NCBI GenBank assembly: GCA_019925095.2
Contig: CM034392.1
Coordinates: forward strand, 193,501 to 257,500
DNA length: 64,000 nucleotides
Source: Dendrolimus kikuchii
Lineage: Eukaryota > Arthropoda > Insecta > Lepidoptera > Lasiocampidae
Direction: 5' to 3'
A program made the translations under genes and the position numbers. Below the pieces are notes generated by a model that worked only from the letters and a program-made list of their open reading frames with translations, made no database searches and had not been told where the DNA came from. This document shows positions 43,248-55,459 of this stretch, piece by piece (the first letter of the stretch is position 1; every line of letters starts with the position of its first letter).

Positions 43248-43605
43248 ACCTTCACCCCGACACTCTCTTTCAGACCAAGCCTCTTTCAGCAAGACTCTTT
43301 CAGCGTCAGAACGATGAACGATCGTGCGTAAACCTCGTGGTATGTAAAGGTGTCTTCAGCCGCAACTTCTCTGATGATCTCAGGGATCTTGAATCACTGT
43401 GGAAGAACTGGAAGCGTTCTTTAAGATAGGACGGAGTACGAGGATCAAACAATACATTATAAAGAAGAAACAGAACATGAGCAATACGCTGGAGTCGAAT
43501 TGGTAGCCACTTGAGCTTTTTACGATATTCGGATATATCATACAAATTTGTATTAGTGGAACAGCAAGCGTTGAGGCATAATAAACCGACGTCGTAAGTC
43601 AACTA
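43248..43605 (-). pseudogene. LINE ORF2 post-RT fragment, joined to LINE-A scrap
   Basis: Minus strand reads YDISEYRKKLKWLPIRLQRI, AHVLFLLYNVLFDPRTPSYL and LRSSEKLRLKTPLHTTRF, which is the segment between RT and C-terminus in CR1/Jockey-type ORF2. Next to it, 43249-43281 (caccccgacactctctttcag) is a 33-bp scrap of LINE-A. Confidence 0.65.
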
Positions 43606-44227
43606 ATTTTGCGTATCCAGGTTTCATTTGCCTCTGATCAACATTAGTAAATTCCTCCGCTGCTTCAGCGAGCACGATCGGTATTTCGTATTACGTATAA
43701 TGAAATAACTTCTGTCTTTAATTTCTTCCTTCTAACATTGATTTAGGTTAAGTTTCCAATAACGGGATCAATTCGCTCGCAGGCCTCGTCTTTACTGTTC
43801 TTAATATTTCCATGAGCATTTTCTTAGATGGAAAATCTTATGTCCCCTTGCCTACGTTTCATTGCGTTCATACCGCGATTTTTCCCGTTCCATTTGCTAG
43901 CCGGCGTTACAATCGTAAACCGAAGTGGAACGGTTATTCCACTCACTTCTTGACATGGGTCGTTGTGAGCGTTGTGTGATTGAAAATGATGATGTCATTA
44001 GTGACATTTTTGCCACGACCACAACGACCGCGGTCGCCCTGTGGAACGGCTAATGCAGAATTTTGGGCGTTGTGAGCTACTAGTGGAACGCGCTGCTTGT
44101 CGACAACAGTTAAAATCAACTAAGATACTTTTTATAAGCCTACAGAACTTGGCAGCTTCATCTATTTTGTACGAGCGTACCTAGTTATGACGTCATAAGT
44201 AGGCACAAGAAAAATAAGGAAAGATAA
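43606..44227. other. Unassigned; possible MITE
   Basis: cgttccatttgctag (about 43888) and ctactagtggaacg (about 44082) are inverse-like, and gtggaacg recurs three times in between. Weak evidence for an inverted-repeat element. Confidence 0.35.
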
Positions 44228-44335
44228 GAAAAACATCGTGATGAACCTGCACATCGAGGTAACTAATGAGTCAAACCCGCCAAGCTGTGGCGGACCCATG
44301 TTGCCATGACCATGTGTGTAGCCGCTAACTCCTTC
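44228..44335 (+). mobile_element. SINE-K body fragment
   Basis: aaaacatcgtgatgaacctg, cacatcgaggtaac and gtcaaacccgccaagc match the body at 1.02-1.08 kb. No tRNA-like head. Confidence 0.55.
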
Positions 44336-44431
44336 TAAATACACAAAGTATTTTAAGCGGTTTTCTCCATTAGTAATTTTTTACTGTAGGTAAAAAACCT
44401 AATTGAGTGTTTATGTAAGGATAATCCTTGT

Positions 44432-44707
44432 AGGAATGGAGATAAAATATAATTACCTGCGTTGGGGTGGCCTGTCGTAAGAGGCGACCCCTGTCAGGTG
44501 GTAGGGCATCTGCCCGACTGGATGGCTACCACCCCTGGTCTAAAGTATGTCGCCATAACAATATTAGTGACCAGGTTCCAGTCTCCCTTAAGAGAGCAGC
44601 AGCGCATTTGTAGCAACTTTGGTGTTGCAAATGTCCATAGGCGATGGTAACCGCTTTCCATCAAGTGGGTCGTCTGCCTGTCTGCTGAATTGATGCAATA
44701 AAAAATA
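44432..44707 (+). mobile_element. SINE-B copy 17, variant 5' end
   Basis: 5' part reads cttgtaggaatggagataaa and gcgttggggtggcc, more diverged than its 3' half. Missing the ttgagttgtgttcc block. Confidence 0.82.
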
Positions 44708-44928
44708 TAAACAAAGCTGCTTAATTTAAAACGCGGCGTTACCGCGTGGTAAATTACTAATTTACAAGATTGAAAACCACATTATTCCGATAATATACGA
44801 CAAGAGGCTATTTAGTAGTTGCCCAGAATCCTGTCATTGCTAGACATACACGAAGCGTAGTAGTCCATACAACTAACATTTATTTTACTGGTAATATAAT
44901 ATATGAATTTATGAGTTATAACAAGCTA

Positions 44929-45015
44929 TTCGTGGTAGAGTAACGGCTAGCGCACGCGTCCCAAAGTCGAAGGTCGCGGGTTCGATTCTCGCCGGAACGT
45001 ATACACCACTTATAC
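44929..45015 (+). mobile_element. SINE-K copy 3, head only
   Basis: tcgtggtagagtaacggc and B-box gggttcgattctcgcc. Runs into the (ATT)n tail of repeat G. Confidence 0.7.
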
Positions 45016-45023
45016 AGCTTTTT

Positions 45024-45520
45024 ATATTATTATTATTATTGTATGTCTTTCAAGACCACTGGCCATAAAAATGGCCCGGACTTTTGGAGGGCTTGCGTGA
45101 GGCCATGGGAAGGCCAACACGCTGAGGCCCCTTGACAAATTTAATGAAAATGTGGCGTGACACTGACCGGCGATTATCCCTGTCTACACTATATAGTAAT
45201 GCAGCGAAGGACAAGCGCCGGCCAGTGTAGGACTATTGTGGGAAATGAGGACAAGAAGTACCGGGCTATTGTGGTGAACTGCTAATAGTACTAGGGGTCT
45301 GGGAATATGAGGACTATGGCGTCTGCCCGTCGCAATGTTCAGGGAACATGGAAAAATGGGCAGACGGTGACTCGCCACTCCCTGCATGGGCCCCAAAAAA
45401 TGCCATAGAAGACAGGGGCAACATGGGTGTGAGTGGCTAAGGGGTGTAGAGAGGTGGGCTGCTACTTCTGACGTGATGCCATTTATCACCTCCACCCCTG
45501 GAGCTTGAGTCTTAGCTCTA
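45024..45520 (-). repeat. Repeat G copy 2
   Basis: (ATT)n-gtatgtctttcaagacc on the left, then ggccataaaaatggcccgg. Stops at gagtcttagctcta. Confidence 0.72.
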
Positions 45521-46027
45521 CTTACCTCATTTAACCGTAAGGTAATATTTTACTAAGAACAGCTACTTCTACGAGAGAACATAATTGTTAAGATATCGCA
45601 ACTCCATGCCGAAGAAAAGCGTTTCCCTGAAGAGGAAGAACGAACACATCTTCTTTCTAAATATGACTCAGCGAGATTTGTGTACTGTAACAGCCAGCGG
45701 TTTCTGAGCTGACCAGGGTCTTCAATAACATACTAGTCCAGAGCATAAGTTTGTATGAGTTACTTCGGAATTTATCTGCCATAGGAGAATGCAATAGCAT
45801 TCTGGCAGTTCCGTTATCAAGAGATGCCGAGGTGTTTTGCAAACTATATACTTTGAATAGAAATGAAATTCTTAATACATTTTCAGTTTTTTTTATAATT
45901 AATTTAGAATTTGACAATTTTCATAGATTAATTCATTTTTAAGAGTTTGAAAGCTCAAGAACGTTTTGTTGTCTAATGCTAAGAATTAGTGTTTAATTTA
46001 GAATAATCTTACATTAAAGACTGCGAT
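45521..46027. other. Unassigned sequence
   Basis: Nothing supportable. Complementary short frames at 45.66-45.94 kb look incidental. Confidence 0.45.
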
Positions 46028-46350
46028 AGATTTTTTTTTTTTTTTTATTGCAGGAGATCAACAGACAGGCAGACGGCCCACTTGATGGAAAGCGGTTACC
46101 ATCGCCCATGGACATTTGCAACAGCAAAGTTGCTACAAATGCGCTGCTGCTCTCTTAAGGGAGACTGGAACCTGGTCACTAATGCCGGAACACAACTCAA
46201 GGTTGTTACGGCGACATGCTTTAGAACAGGGGTGGTAGCCATCCAGTCGGGCAAATGCCCTACCACCTGGCTGTGGGTTGTTAAGTGGCCTCTTACGACA
46301 GGCCGCCCCAACGCAGGAAATTGTATTCTTTCTCCGTTCCTGCACGGATA
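46028..46350 (-). mobile_element. SINE-B copy 18, full length
   Basis: T16-attgcagg to cctgcacggata. ccaacgcagg variant. Confidence 0.92.
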
Positions 46351-46499
46351 GTATTTGGTTCAATTACAACAACAAACTAGAAAAATATGTCGTTTTAAAG
46401 ACGATGAACCAGGTAATTTCAAAAACAAACAAAAAAAGTCGTATCTCGATTACAGTGACACTTGGGACATAGGTATCTATGGGTTAAAGATAGCTCTTG

Positions 46500-46622
46500 A
46501 CTATTTTTAATTCAAATTAATTAGATTATATTAGAAATGTTATTTAGGATTTGGGTACTTTACGGGGTGACATAGCCGCTAAGCGGCAAAGCCCTTTCTA
46601 AATAAAGATTTAAAAAAAAAGT
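46500..46622 (+). mobile_element. Retroposon tail with AATAAA and poly(A)
   Basis: tttaggatttgggtactttacgg ... cctttctaaataaagattt followed by A9. Looks like a 5'-truncated LINE 3' end of a family otherwise absent. Confidence 0.5.
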
Positions 46623-46797
46623 TTGTATTAGCAATGAAGGGACATTTTTACGTAGATGTGTTCTGCTCGCGGCCCCATACAATTCTGCCTTCTCTTGTTT
46701 TGGAAGGCGTTAAATATATAATGCATCTTAATATAACAAGACGACTAAAGAGGGTAGTCGTTACAGTACTTAGCCAATGTCACGTAAGCAGTTCTTG

Positions 46798-47078
46798 CAG
46801 TGTTGGATTTACCAATAGGCTGAGTAGGCTGGAGCCTAGGGCGGCAAATTTTTGGCCAATTTTTTTATATATTATGTCTTACACAATCTTCAAACTACGC
46901 TAAAAAGGAGGTCTAATTCAAGACTATGTCTCACGATATGTACACAAATCATAAAGTTACAATTCCATTGACAAAAAAATGATCTAATTAATATGATTGT
47001 GAATTAGGGGATCGATTTATCGGTAGGGGCGGTAAAATTGAATAGCCTGTAGGCGACATATTTCTATATCCGCCCCTG
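46798..47078. mobile_element. hAT-type MITE, 281 bp
   Basis: Termini CAGTGTTGGATttaccaata and (inverse) CAGGGGCGGATatagaaata, with the perfect 8-bp duplication agttcttg (46790-46797 and 47079-47086). An 8-bp duplication plus CAGxGxxGGAT ends is the hAT hallmark. No transposase inside. Confidence 0.88.
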
Positions 47079-47207
47079 AGTTCTTGTGGCAGTTCGTAAA
47101 AGCACACTCACTAAACAGTTTAGAATTTTAATACAAAATAATTATTTGCGAAAAGCAGTAAATATCCTATAACTAATGTCCATTTTTATCAGTGTTATAT
47201 ACTTCTG

Positions 47208-47699
47208 TTATATATGGAAGCGAGAGTTGGGTATGGAAGAAAGAGCATGAAAGTAGAGTAAACGCGGTCGAGATGCGAGCACTGCGCAAAATCTGCGGAG
47301 TGACGCTTGCGGACCGCGTTCGTAATACCGAAGTAAGAAAGAAAGTTGGTCTGAAAGAGAGTGTCGGGGTGAAGGTAAGGAAAGGAATGCTCCGGTGGTT
47401 CGGGCATGTGGAAAGAATGCATGATGAAAGAATGAATAAACAGATATACAATGCAAAAGTGGATGGATGCAGAAGTCGTGGAAGGCCACGACACACCTTC
47501 CATGATCAAATTGATCGTGTACTAGCAGAAGGTGATGTCAGGAGCCTTAAGAACAGACGAGCGTGCATGACAAGAGTTATGAATGTCAAAGAAGCAAGTG
47601 AGGTATGTAAGAATAAGCCTAAATGGCGCTCTGTTGTTCGTGCCTACCCCGCAAGGGAACTGGCGTGAAGTTATGTATGTATGTATGTATGTATGTATG
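47208..47699 (+). mobile_element. LINE-A copy 19 with target duplication
   Basis: Perfect 12-bp duplication tatatacttctg (47196-47207 and 47700-47711). Open frame into PARELA*. Tail (tatg)8. Confidence 0.94.
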
Positions 47700-47711
47700 T
47701 ATATACTTCTG

Positions 47712-48090
47712 GAAAATGAACTGCATGGTAACATTTTGCTCTCAACACGTTTTATGTGTTATACTTACGGCTTAAATACGATGCGAGAGCTCCCGGTGGA
47801 ACGACGACGTGTCAATCAGTAGGGACGCCCGCCGCCGCGGGTCAAGTACCAAAATAACATAATTAGTTGCCAGTAATAGCATTATTAGCCGTTCAACTTT
47901 GTTTTGCTTCTCACTCAATTTATAATTATTTTATTTAAGTTTATGGCTTGGCAGCTAGGCCTTTAAGCCAGATCTTAGATTCTATGTAGTTTCTTCATTT
48001 TCTTAAACCTATGTATAGCACAGCTGAACTGTAGGTTATAAGCTAGTGCCATTCAACGGAGTTCTTGTGACAACTCAAAAGGCCGTCCGT
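47712..48090. other. Unassigned sequence
   Basis: No supported feature. Confidence 0.5.
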
Positions 48091-48404
48091 CTATCCGTGC
48101 AGGAACGGAGAAAGAATACACTTTCCTGCGGCCGGGCGGCCTGTCGTAAGAGGCGACTAAACAACCCACAGCCAGGTGGTAGGGCATTTGCCCGACTGGA
48201 TGTCTACCACCCCTGGTCTAGAGTATGTCGCCATAACAACCTTGATTTGTGTTCCGGCATTAGTGACCAGGTTCCAGTCTCCCTTAAGAGAGAAGCAGCG
48301 CATTTGTAGCACCTTTGGTGTTGCAAATGTTTATAGGCGATGGTAACCGCTTTCCATCAAGTGGGCCGTCTGCCTGTCTGCTGAGCTCCTGCAATAAAAA
48401 AAAG
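48091..48404 (+). mobile_element. SINE-B copy 19, full length
   Basis: tatccgtgcaggaacgg to gcaataaaaaaaa. Confidence 0.92.
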
Positions 48405-48822
48405 GCCACATTTGACTATACAGTTCACATTTCTCACAAAACACATAATTACTACTCAAAAACTATCAATATCCTACAACTATTGTTCATTTTAGAGTAA
48501 TTTTACACATTTTTAGAAAATAAAACTGCACAGCACAACATCTCCTTTCAGTTCCCGCCAAAAACTCCTCAATTCATAAATAATATCAGCTTATAGTGAT
48601 TAGGCATACAAGGTGAATTCTCCAAGTTGGCTTCAGGGCCAAATCCTTAACTACACAAAATAGCGAAAAGCTCTCAAAGGAGATTACATTAGATTTTTGA
48701 AAAAAAAAATTACCCTCGTCAGGTATAGAATCTGGTGATTTTGAAAAAATAAACAGATCCTGTTATACCAAATCACAGCGTAGTTTGTCACGATCTAAGT
48801 AAGCTCTGCTTACACGCATACC
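48405..48822. other. Unassigned sequence
   Basis: No supported feature. Confidence 0.5.
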
Positions 48823-49147
48823 CTTTTTTTTTTTGTTTAGGGAACATCCGAAAAATGGGCAGAGCCGTGACTCGCACAGAAGCCTGCATGGATGCCCGCG
48901 ACCCGTGCGATAAAGACAGGGGCAACATGGATGTGAGTGGCTAAGAGGCTCTATGTTCACCGAAGCTACTGCTGACGTGATACCATTTATCAGTTCCACC
49001 CCTGGAGCTTGAGTCTTAGCTCTAGCGATCTCCACTCCGTGCCGGCTGGCTAAGGCAAGCATTGAGGCGGGGGCCTTGCCTTGGCCCCCGGAGTCAGGTA
49101 CGAGGTGTCGCTACTCACCTAAGACTTCGCCATAAAGCCCCCCTGCG
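48823..49147 (-). repeat. Repeat G copy 3, with poly(A)-like 3' end
   Basis: Ends in T11 at 48823-48834 instead of reaching the hairpin. The 5' end (cgcaggggggcttt) is shared with the 49.98-kb copy, so the family has a defined 5' end and is about 550-590 bp. Confidence 0.7.
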
Positions 49148-49204
49148 GATTAGAGATAAGCTAGCGCGGAATACACGCGCACTCATCACGACGGCATGTG
49201 CGGG

Positions 49205-49330
49205 TGAGTGAGAATCCCTAAAATTCTAAAACCCGATTCCAGCGCCACCTACCGGGTCCAAATGTTAGCTATCCTGATCCCGACGAATTGATAACCTCCT
49301 CCTTTTTTTGAAGTCGGTTAAAAATAAAAA
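49205..49330 (-). repeat. Hel-J and repeat I scraps
   Basis: acccgattccagcgccacct is Hel-J-like. ttgataacctcctcctttttttgaagtcggtta is the inverse of the repeat I start at 17.03 kb. Confidence 0.55.
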
Positions 49331-49458
49331 ATATGACTCTACTACGTCATTATTGTGGTAAAACAACGCGAAATTTAGATTAAAAAATAGAAATTAAATT
49401 ATCAATATTTTACACTCTAATGACTATAAATTCGAAGCTAGAACTATATAAATTTACA

Positions 49459-49643
49459 TACATACATACATACATAACTTCACGCCAGTTCCCTTGCGGG
49501 GTAGGCACGAACAACAGAGCGCCATTCAGGCTTATTCTTACACACCTCACTTGCTTCTTTGACATTCATAACTCTTGTCATGCACGCTCGTCTGTTCTTA
49601 AGCCTCCTGACAGCACCTTCTGCCAGTACACGATCAAAATTTG
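49459..49643 (-). mobile_element. LINE-A copy 20 with target duplication
   Basis: Perfect 12-bp duplication tataaatttaca (49447-49458 and 49644-49655). Confidence 0.94.
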
Positions 49644-49655
49644 TATAAATTTACA

Positions 49656-49979
49656 ATCACTGTTAATATAGATAAACAGGTTTCAAGGACAATAAGTGCA
49701 ACCTACAGAGGCAAATATAGTTGGAAACGAATATAACTGTCTGCTTGCAGTTTCATGTCCCGGCGTAATCCAGGATACAATTGCAAAGTCAAGCTTTTAC
49801 CGACCAGGGCATCGTGCCTTTGGCAACAGCTATAGGAAATGGGGAAATAGAGGTAAGTAGTATTGTCGCTAACTAAGCAGGTTAATTGTTATTAGTTCCT
49901 GATTATCTCACAATAAACTGCAGCTTCAGAACGTAACTGTTTCTAAAATACATCAAAACTTATACTAATAATAAAACTA
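49656..49979. other. Unassigned sequence
   Basis: No supported feature. Confidence 0.5.
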
Positions 49980-50533
49980 AACCCGCAGGGGGGTTTTGTG
50001 GCGAAGCTTTAGGTGAGTAGCGACACCTCGTACCCGCCTCCGTGCTTGCCGAGATCGCTGGAGCTAAGAATCAAGCTCCAGGTGTGGAAGTAATAAATGG
50101 CATCACATCAAAAGTAGCTTCGGTGAACCTGCAGCCTACTTCTGTACACCCCTTAGCCACTCACACCCATGTTGCACCTGCCTTCTATGGCATTTTTGGC
50201 GAGTCACCGCCTGCCCATTTTTCTATGTTCTCCGAACTTTACGACGGGTAGACGCTATAGTCCCCATATTCCCAGACCCCTAGTACCACTAGCAGTTCAC
50301 TCCAATAGCCCGGTACTTTTTGTCCTCATTTCCCACAATAGTCCTACACTGACCGGGGCTTCTCCTTGGGTGCATTGTTATATGGTGTAGACAGGGATAA
50401 TCGCCGGTCAGTGTCACGCCACGTTTACATTAATTTTGTCAAGGGGCCTCTACGTGTTGGCCTTTCCATGGCCCCACGCAAGCCCTCCAAATGTCCGGGC
50501 CATTTTTATGGCCCGTGGTCTTGAAAGACTAAC
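49980..50533 (+). repeat. Repeat G copy 4
   Basis: Collinear with 2702-3288 from cgcaggggggttttg to gggccatttttatggcccgt. Small internal deletions. Confidence 0.72.
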
Positions 50534-50962
50534 TAATAGAAATCTATACTCAACTATTCTTCTGCCTTCCTGCACAGAATCGTTTCTTTTATCATCTTTT
50601 AACTTCACCATGGTTTATTTTTGGTTCATGGGCTTGCATTCCCTGCTTCACGACCACCAGCCATAGTTTATTTAGTTCAAGAAGTATCATCGTGTAGTTA
50701 TCCATGAGATATCCACACTATCCTACAATTCAGAAATATTAGAAAGAAAGAAAATCATTTTATTCAGGAAAAAATTACATTGGTGTAGTGTAGGTATAAT
50801 TGTTAACAAATATAAAACTAACAACATAATCTTGTCCTGAAAGCGCATTAGTCTCAGCATATTGCTGCTCTTTTAAAACCAGCGCTGATCTTCCGCTGAG
50901 CCCTTAAGGAACTGTCACGGCAGACATTATATCATTGCAAAGCAAGAAGGGAATCTTAAATA

Positions 50963-50964
<2 letters not shown>
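50534..50964 (-). mobile_element. Possible retroposon 3' end in otherwise unassigned DNA
   Basis: On the minus strand, about 50935-50745 reads agcagcaatatgctgagact and ends ctgaataaaatgattttc (ttc)n: a polyadenylation signal with a short simple tail. Remainder unassigned. Confidence 0.4.

Positions 50965-50999
<35 letters not shown>
50965..50999. repeat. (TA)n microsatellite
   Basis: 17 TA units continuing into (acat)n. Confidence 0.92.
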
Positions 51000-51005
<6 letters not shown>

Positions 51006-51112
51006 CATACGTACATACGTAGTATATACAAGAAATAGGGATAATAATAATAATTAATAAATATATTAGTGTTTTATATACGAGTATTACAAAAACAAAA
51101 TTAAAAAGAAAG

Positions 51113-51443
51113 TGAAAGAGAGTGTCGGGGTGAAGGTAAGGAAAGGAATGCTCCGGTGGTTCGGGCATGTGGAAAGAATGCCTAAACAGATATACAATGC
51201 AAAAGTGGATGGATGCAGAAGTCGTGGAAGGCCACGACACACCTTCCATGATCAAATTGATCGTGTACTAGCAGAAGGTGATGTCAGGAGCCTTAAGAAC
51301 AGACGAGCGTGCATGACAAGAGTTATGAATGTAAAAGAAGCAAGTGAGGTGTGTAAGATTGGGCCTAAATGAAGCTCTGTTGTTCGTGCCTACCCCGCAA
51401 GGGAACTGGCGTGAAGTTATGTATGTATGTATGTATGTATGTA
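51113..51443 (+). mobile_element. LINE-A copy 21
   Basis: gaaagagagtgtcggggtg onward, with HVERMPKQ. TGA in place of TGG closes the frame near the end. Tail (tatg)6. Confidence 0.88.
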
Positions 51444-51664
51444 CATCTAAGACGACAAAAGTATTACATCACTCGGTACCGAGGTAATACAGTGCGTAAC
51501 ATTCATCTCTCTTATGTAAAGACTATTCATAATCAAGAGATAACAATATTTGAATCGCTTGCAATACATCGTTTTGAGTCCCCCTTTGTTTCAATTGAAA
51601 CAATCGGGACTATCCACCACAATTGTTGGAATCATTTACTATTGTCGTAATAATTATTCTTTGT

Positions 51665-52068
51665 TGCGGGGTAGGCACGAACAACAGAGCGCCATTCAGG
51701 CTTATTCTTACACACCTCACTTGCTTCTTTGACATTCATAACTCTTGTCATGCACGCTCGTCTGTTCTTAAGGCTCCTGACATCACCTTCTGCTAGTACA
51801 CGATCAATTTGATCATGGAAGGTGTGTCGAACCACCGGAGCATTCCTTTCCTTACCTTCACCCCGACACTCTCTTTCAGACCAACTCTCTTTCTTACTTC
51901 GGCATTACGAACGCAGTCCGCGAGCGTCACTCCGCAGATTTTGCGCAGTGCTCGCATCTCGACCGCATTTACTCTACTTTCATGCTCTCTCTTCCATACC
52001 CAACTCTCGCATCCATACGTAAGCGTAGGTACCAGCACCGCGTTGTGTATGGCAAGCTGGGCCTTCTG
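51665..52068 (-). mobile_element. LINE-A copy 22, deletion subtype 1, 3' end lost
   Basis: Lacks the terminal ctggcgtgaagttatg and tail (starts tgcggggtaggcacg). Internal junction ggtgtgtcg|aaccaccgga as in copy 12. Extends into QKAQLAVHN on the 5' side, next to repeat L. Confidence 0.87.
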
Positions 52069-52069
52069 G

Positions 52070-52520
52070 CTGCTTATATACCCGGAAGAATCTTCTTGAA
52101 TCCTTAATTTCGATCTTCTCTTCGTTATTCTTTTATTTAATAGCTATCCCTTTCCAAACATCTATCTATCTCTGTCTTTTCATTCCTGAACCTTTTATTC
52201 TAGATTTTTTTAATCATTATCTATCCCTTTCTAAAATGTATCTGTCCCTGTCTTTTTCTTTCAGAATCTTCTAAAGCCAACTAGTGTTAGGAATTAACAA
52301 AATATTATAGTTATTAAAAAGGCGCTTTATATATTTTGGATAAAAGTACATTGTATCCAAGACGTTTTTACTCAAGTGTCAAGTGTCAAAACGAATGATT
52401 GAGATACTGTCAACAACTTCGCGGATTTTGGAAAAATACTAGCAGCTTATATTAAAACTATGTATATTTGAAGAGAGTCCAGATTCTCTAATACTAGATT
52501 GTTCCACCACCATTCAAGAC
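52070..52520. repeat. Repeat L copy 1, with heat-shock-element-like motif
   Basis: Homologous to 59.77-60.01 kb (cttttcattcctgaacctt, tatccctttctaaaatgt). Contains GAAtcTTCttGAA at 52088-52100 and GAAtcTTC at 52264-52271. About 210 bp at 52286-52496, flanked by actag repeats, is absent from the other copy. Possibly LTR-derived. Confidence 0.5.
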
Positions 52521-52966
52521 AGCATCATTGTAACGCAAGTGCAGACCACAATGATTTTCATTGCCTGCTGCCCACTATAAAAAGAAAACTGCTATGTGAT
52601 AAATGTCATTGGCAAAAGAGAACGTATTAAATTGGTATGATGAATGAATACGTCTGAAGCTTCGCATTTGTATCAGTTTAGATGAATGTGGTGCGTTGGT
52701 GGACGTGACGGCGACCGGGCGTCACTGGGAACCAGTTATTTCTATAAAAACGTGTTTTTTCATAATAATAGTGTTCGCGGCGACATTGAGTGCGGCCACC
52801 GGTATTGCTATAGCCAAGAACAATTTGCTAAAATCACTATTATTATTGTCTGTATTTGGTACGTCTAAAAGTAATTTGAGCTGACATAAAACTTAATTGT
52901 TAGTTGTATCACTATTTACGGTGGTATTAAAATAAATTTTATTGACGTTATAAAGTCTGTATAATA
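52521..52966. other. Unassigned sequence
   Basis: A 62-codon frame (52696-52884) with one hydrophobic stretch. No other support for a gene. Confidence 0.4.
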
Positions 52967-54210
52967 GTTTGGGGAAAAAGTCTCTTCGCATATAGTATGT
53001 ATGAACTTGTAATAAGATCTCTTTGGCTATACCGTTTGTATCTGGCTGGTTTTGGTATCATTAAAAAGTTTTAATTTTAAAGAAGACAATTCCAAATTCA
53101 AATTAGGAAAATGTGTGATTTTCATTTGTTTTTCTTATTGTTAAAATGAGTGAATCTAATGAAGAAGTTCGATACATTTAAAAATTTCACTACAAAAAAG
53201 GTAAAAATGCAACACAAGCCGCGAAAAAAATTTGTGATGTTTATGGACCTAATGCAGTATCTGTGAGAGTAGCGCAAATTTGGTTGAAGCGTTTTCAATT
53301 CGGAAATTTTGATATCTAAGATGCACGTCGCTCTGGTCGCCCTGTTACGGACAAAATTGATGCCATTTTTGAAAAAATGGAGTAAGATCGGCATATTAGT
53401 AGTTATGATGTAGCTGGAGAACTGGGAATTGGCCACAAAATGGTTTTGGCGCATTTGAAAAAAGCTGGGTACACAAATAAGGTCGATATTTGGGTGCCTC
53501 ATAAGCTCACTGAAAGAAACCTAATGAACCGTGTACTCATTTGTGATTCTTTATTACGACGTAATGAAACCGAACCATTTTTGAAGAAGCTGATAACTGG
53601 TGATGAAAAGTGGATCACGTACGACAAGAACGTGCGAAAAAGGCTTCACAGACTGTGGCGAAAACCCGGGTTAACTCGCAACAAGGTTATGAGCATTATT
53701 ATGCATTATTCATTATGAGCTGTTACAGCCAGGCAGGACCATCAATTCTGAACTGTACTGCGAACAACTGATGAGATTAAAGCAAAAATTTGAGAGAAAG
53801 CGGCCGGAATTAATCAACAGAAGGGGTGTGGTTTTTCACCATGATAACGCTAGACCTCACACATCTTTAGCCACTGAGCAAAAATTACAAGAGTTTGGCT
53901 AGGAGGTGTTAATGGATCCGCCGCATAGTCCTAACCTTGTACCTTCAGATTTTCACCTGTTTCGGTCTCTGCAGAATTCCTTTGGCAGTGTCCGGTTAAC
54001 ATCACGAGAGGACTGCCAAAACCACTTGTCGCAGTTTTTTGATCAGAAGCCCCAAAATTTTTATTGCAATGGGATCACATCCCTACCTACAAGATAGCAA
54101 AAAGTTATTCAACAAAATGGCACCTACATACTTTAGTCAAATGTAAATAAACTTTATAAAAAAACCGTTTGAATTTTTATATAAAATGCGAAGAAACTTT
54201 TTCCCCAACT
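52967..54210 (+). pseudogene. mariner element, near full length, decayed transposase
   Basis: Inverted ends ttggggaaaaagtctcttcg (left) and cgaagaaactttttccccaa (right) are flanked by TA (52965-52966 and 54211-54212). The transposase starts ATG at 53146 (MSESNEEVRYI*). Readable blocks: KGKNATQAAKKICDVYG, DARRSGRPVTDKIDAI, the WVPH(K)LT linker, LITGDEKWITYD (Asp 1), VVFHHDNARPHTS (Asp 2) and HSPNLVPSDFHLF (Asp 3). 34 residues separate Asp 2 and Asp 3 (DD34D). Several stops and frameshifts plus a deletion of the WWDWKG-type region make it inactive. Closest in style to irritans-group mariners. Confidence 0.93.
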
Positions 54211-54274
54211 TAATATTTCAATTTACTATCAAATCTTTAGTGATGACCCGTATAGAGTGGAGGAGGGTGATGGG

Positions 54275-54590
54275 ATGTTTTTTTTTATTGCAGGAGATCA
54301 GCAGACAGGCAGACGGCCCACTAGATGGAAAGCGGTTACCATCGCCTATGGACATTTGCAACATCAAAGTTGCTACAAATGCGCTACTGCTCTCTTAAGG
54401 GAGACTGGAATCTGGTCGCTAATGCCGGAACACAACTCAAAGTTGTTATGGCGGCATGCTCTAGACCAGGGGTGGTTGCCATCCAGTCGGGCAAATGCCC
54501 TACCACCTGACTGTGGGTTGTTTTGCCGCCTCTTACGACAGGTCGCTCGGCCGCAGGTAATTGTATTCTTTCTCCGTTCCTGCACGGATA
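54275..54590 (-). mobile_element. SINE-B copy 20, full length
   Basis: T9-attgcagg to cctgcacggata. Confidence 0.92.
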
Positions 54591-55258
54591 ACAAGATCTT
54601 TCATCATCATTAGATCTGTTACTACGTTATACAAAGTTTGTGAACGGAACGTTAAGTGTCAAACGTCATGTCATGTAATTTTAAAAACATTATAACCTCT
54701 TTGAACTGGAATCGAACTGCATTCATTTTCTCCCGAAACTTACAAATTTAAAAAAAAAGTTATAATCATTTTGGTCCTTCGAGCCGGATTTCAGCGAAAC
54801 AATTTTTATGCCTTGCAAGCCTAGGCCCATCTATTATTGTTGAAATTTGTGTATATTTTTGTACGTTTCATTGTACAACGCCATCTATTGGCTTGCAAGT
54901 GTTCCACTACAAGTCCATAAGTACCCATATAGCAAAACATATCACAATGTAAAGTGATTATGTTTATGGTCACGAGGAGAATGCAAATGGCTGCAATCAA
55001 TTCGCTCCCGGTCTATTGGCTGTTTCTTTATCAAATATGCTGTCAAGCTTTTATCTTGATATAAACGTCTTCTTATTTATAGAATCAGAGTCCTGTTTTC
55101 CACTGCCACTCACACGTCGGCCTGCTTTCTTAAACTTGTCTACGTTGACGCAACTCTTTCCATCATAAATTCAACTGTTGGCTATGTTCTTGTGTTTATT
55201 ATTCAAAGCTGAATAATGGTTTTGAGTCATGGTAAGCCTATCTCATGTTCATACTTCA
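54591..55258. other. Unassigned sequence
   Basis: Contains ggtccttcgagccgg (54774), inverse of 20.16 kb. No gene. Confidence 0.45.
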
Positions 55259-55459
55259 GTACCACCCCTGGTCTAGAGTATGTCGCCATAACAACCTTGA
55301 GTTGTGTTCCGACATTAGTGACCAGGTTCCAGTCTCCCTTAAGAGAGCAGCAGCGCATTTGTAGCACTTTTGGTGTTGCAAATGGCCATAGGCGATGGTA
55401 ACCGCTTTCCATCAAGTGGGCCGTCTGCCTGTCTGGTACACTCAAGCAATAAAAAAAAA
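55259..55459 (+). mobile_element. SINE-B copy 21, 5'-truncated
   Basis: Starts gtaccacccctggtctag. Tail reads ctcaagcaataaaaaaaa. Confidence 0.88.

Noticed and set aside
43606..44227. MITE based on cgttccatttgctag / ctactagtggaacg
   Set aside because: Inverted match is short and no target duplication was found. Noted only as a possibility.
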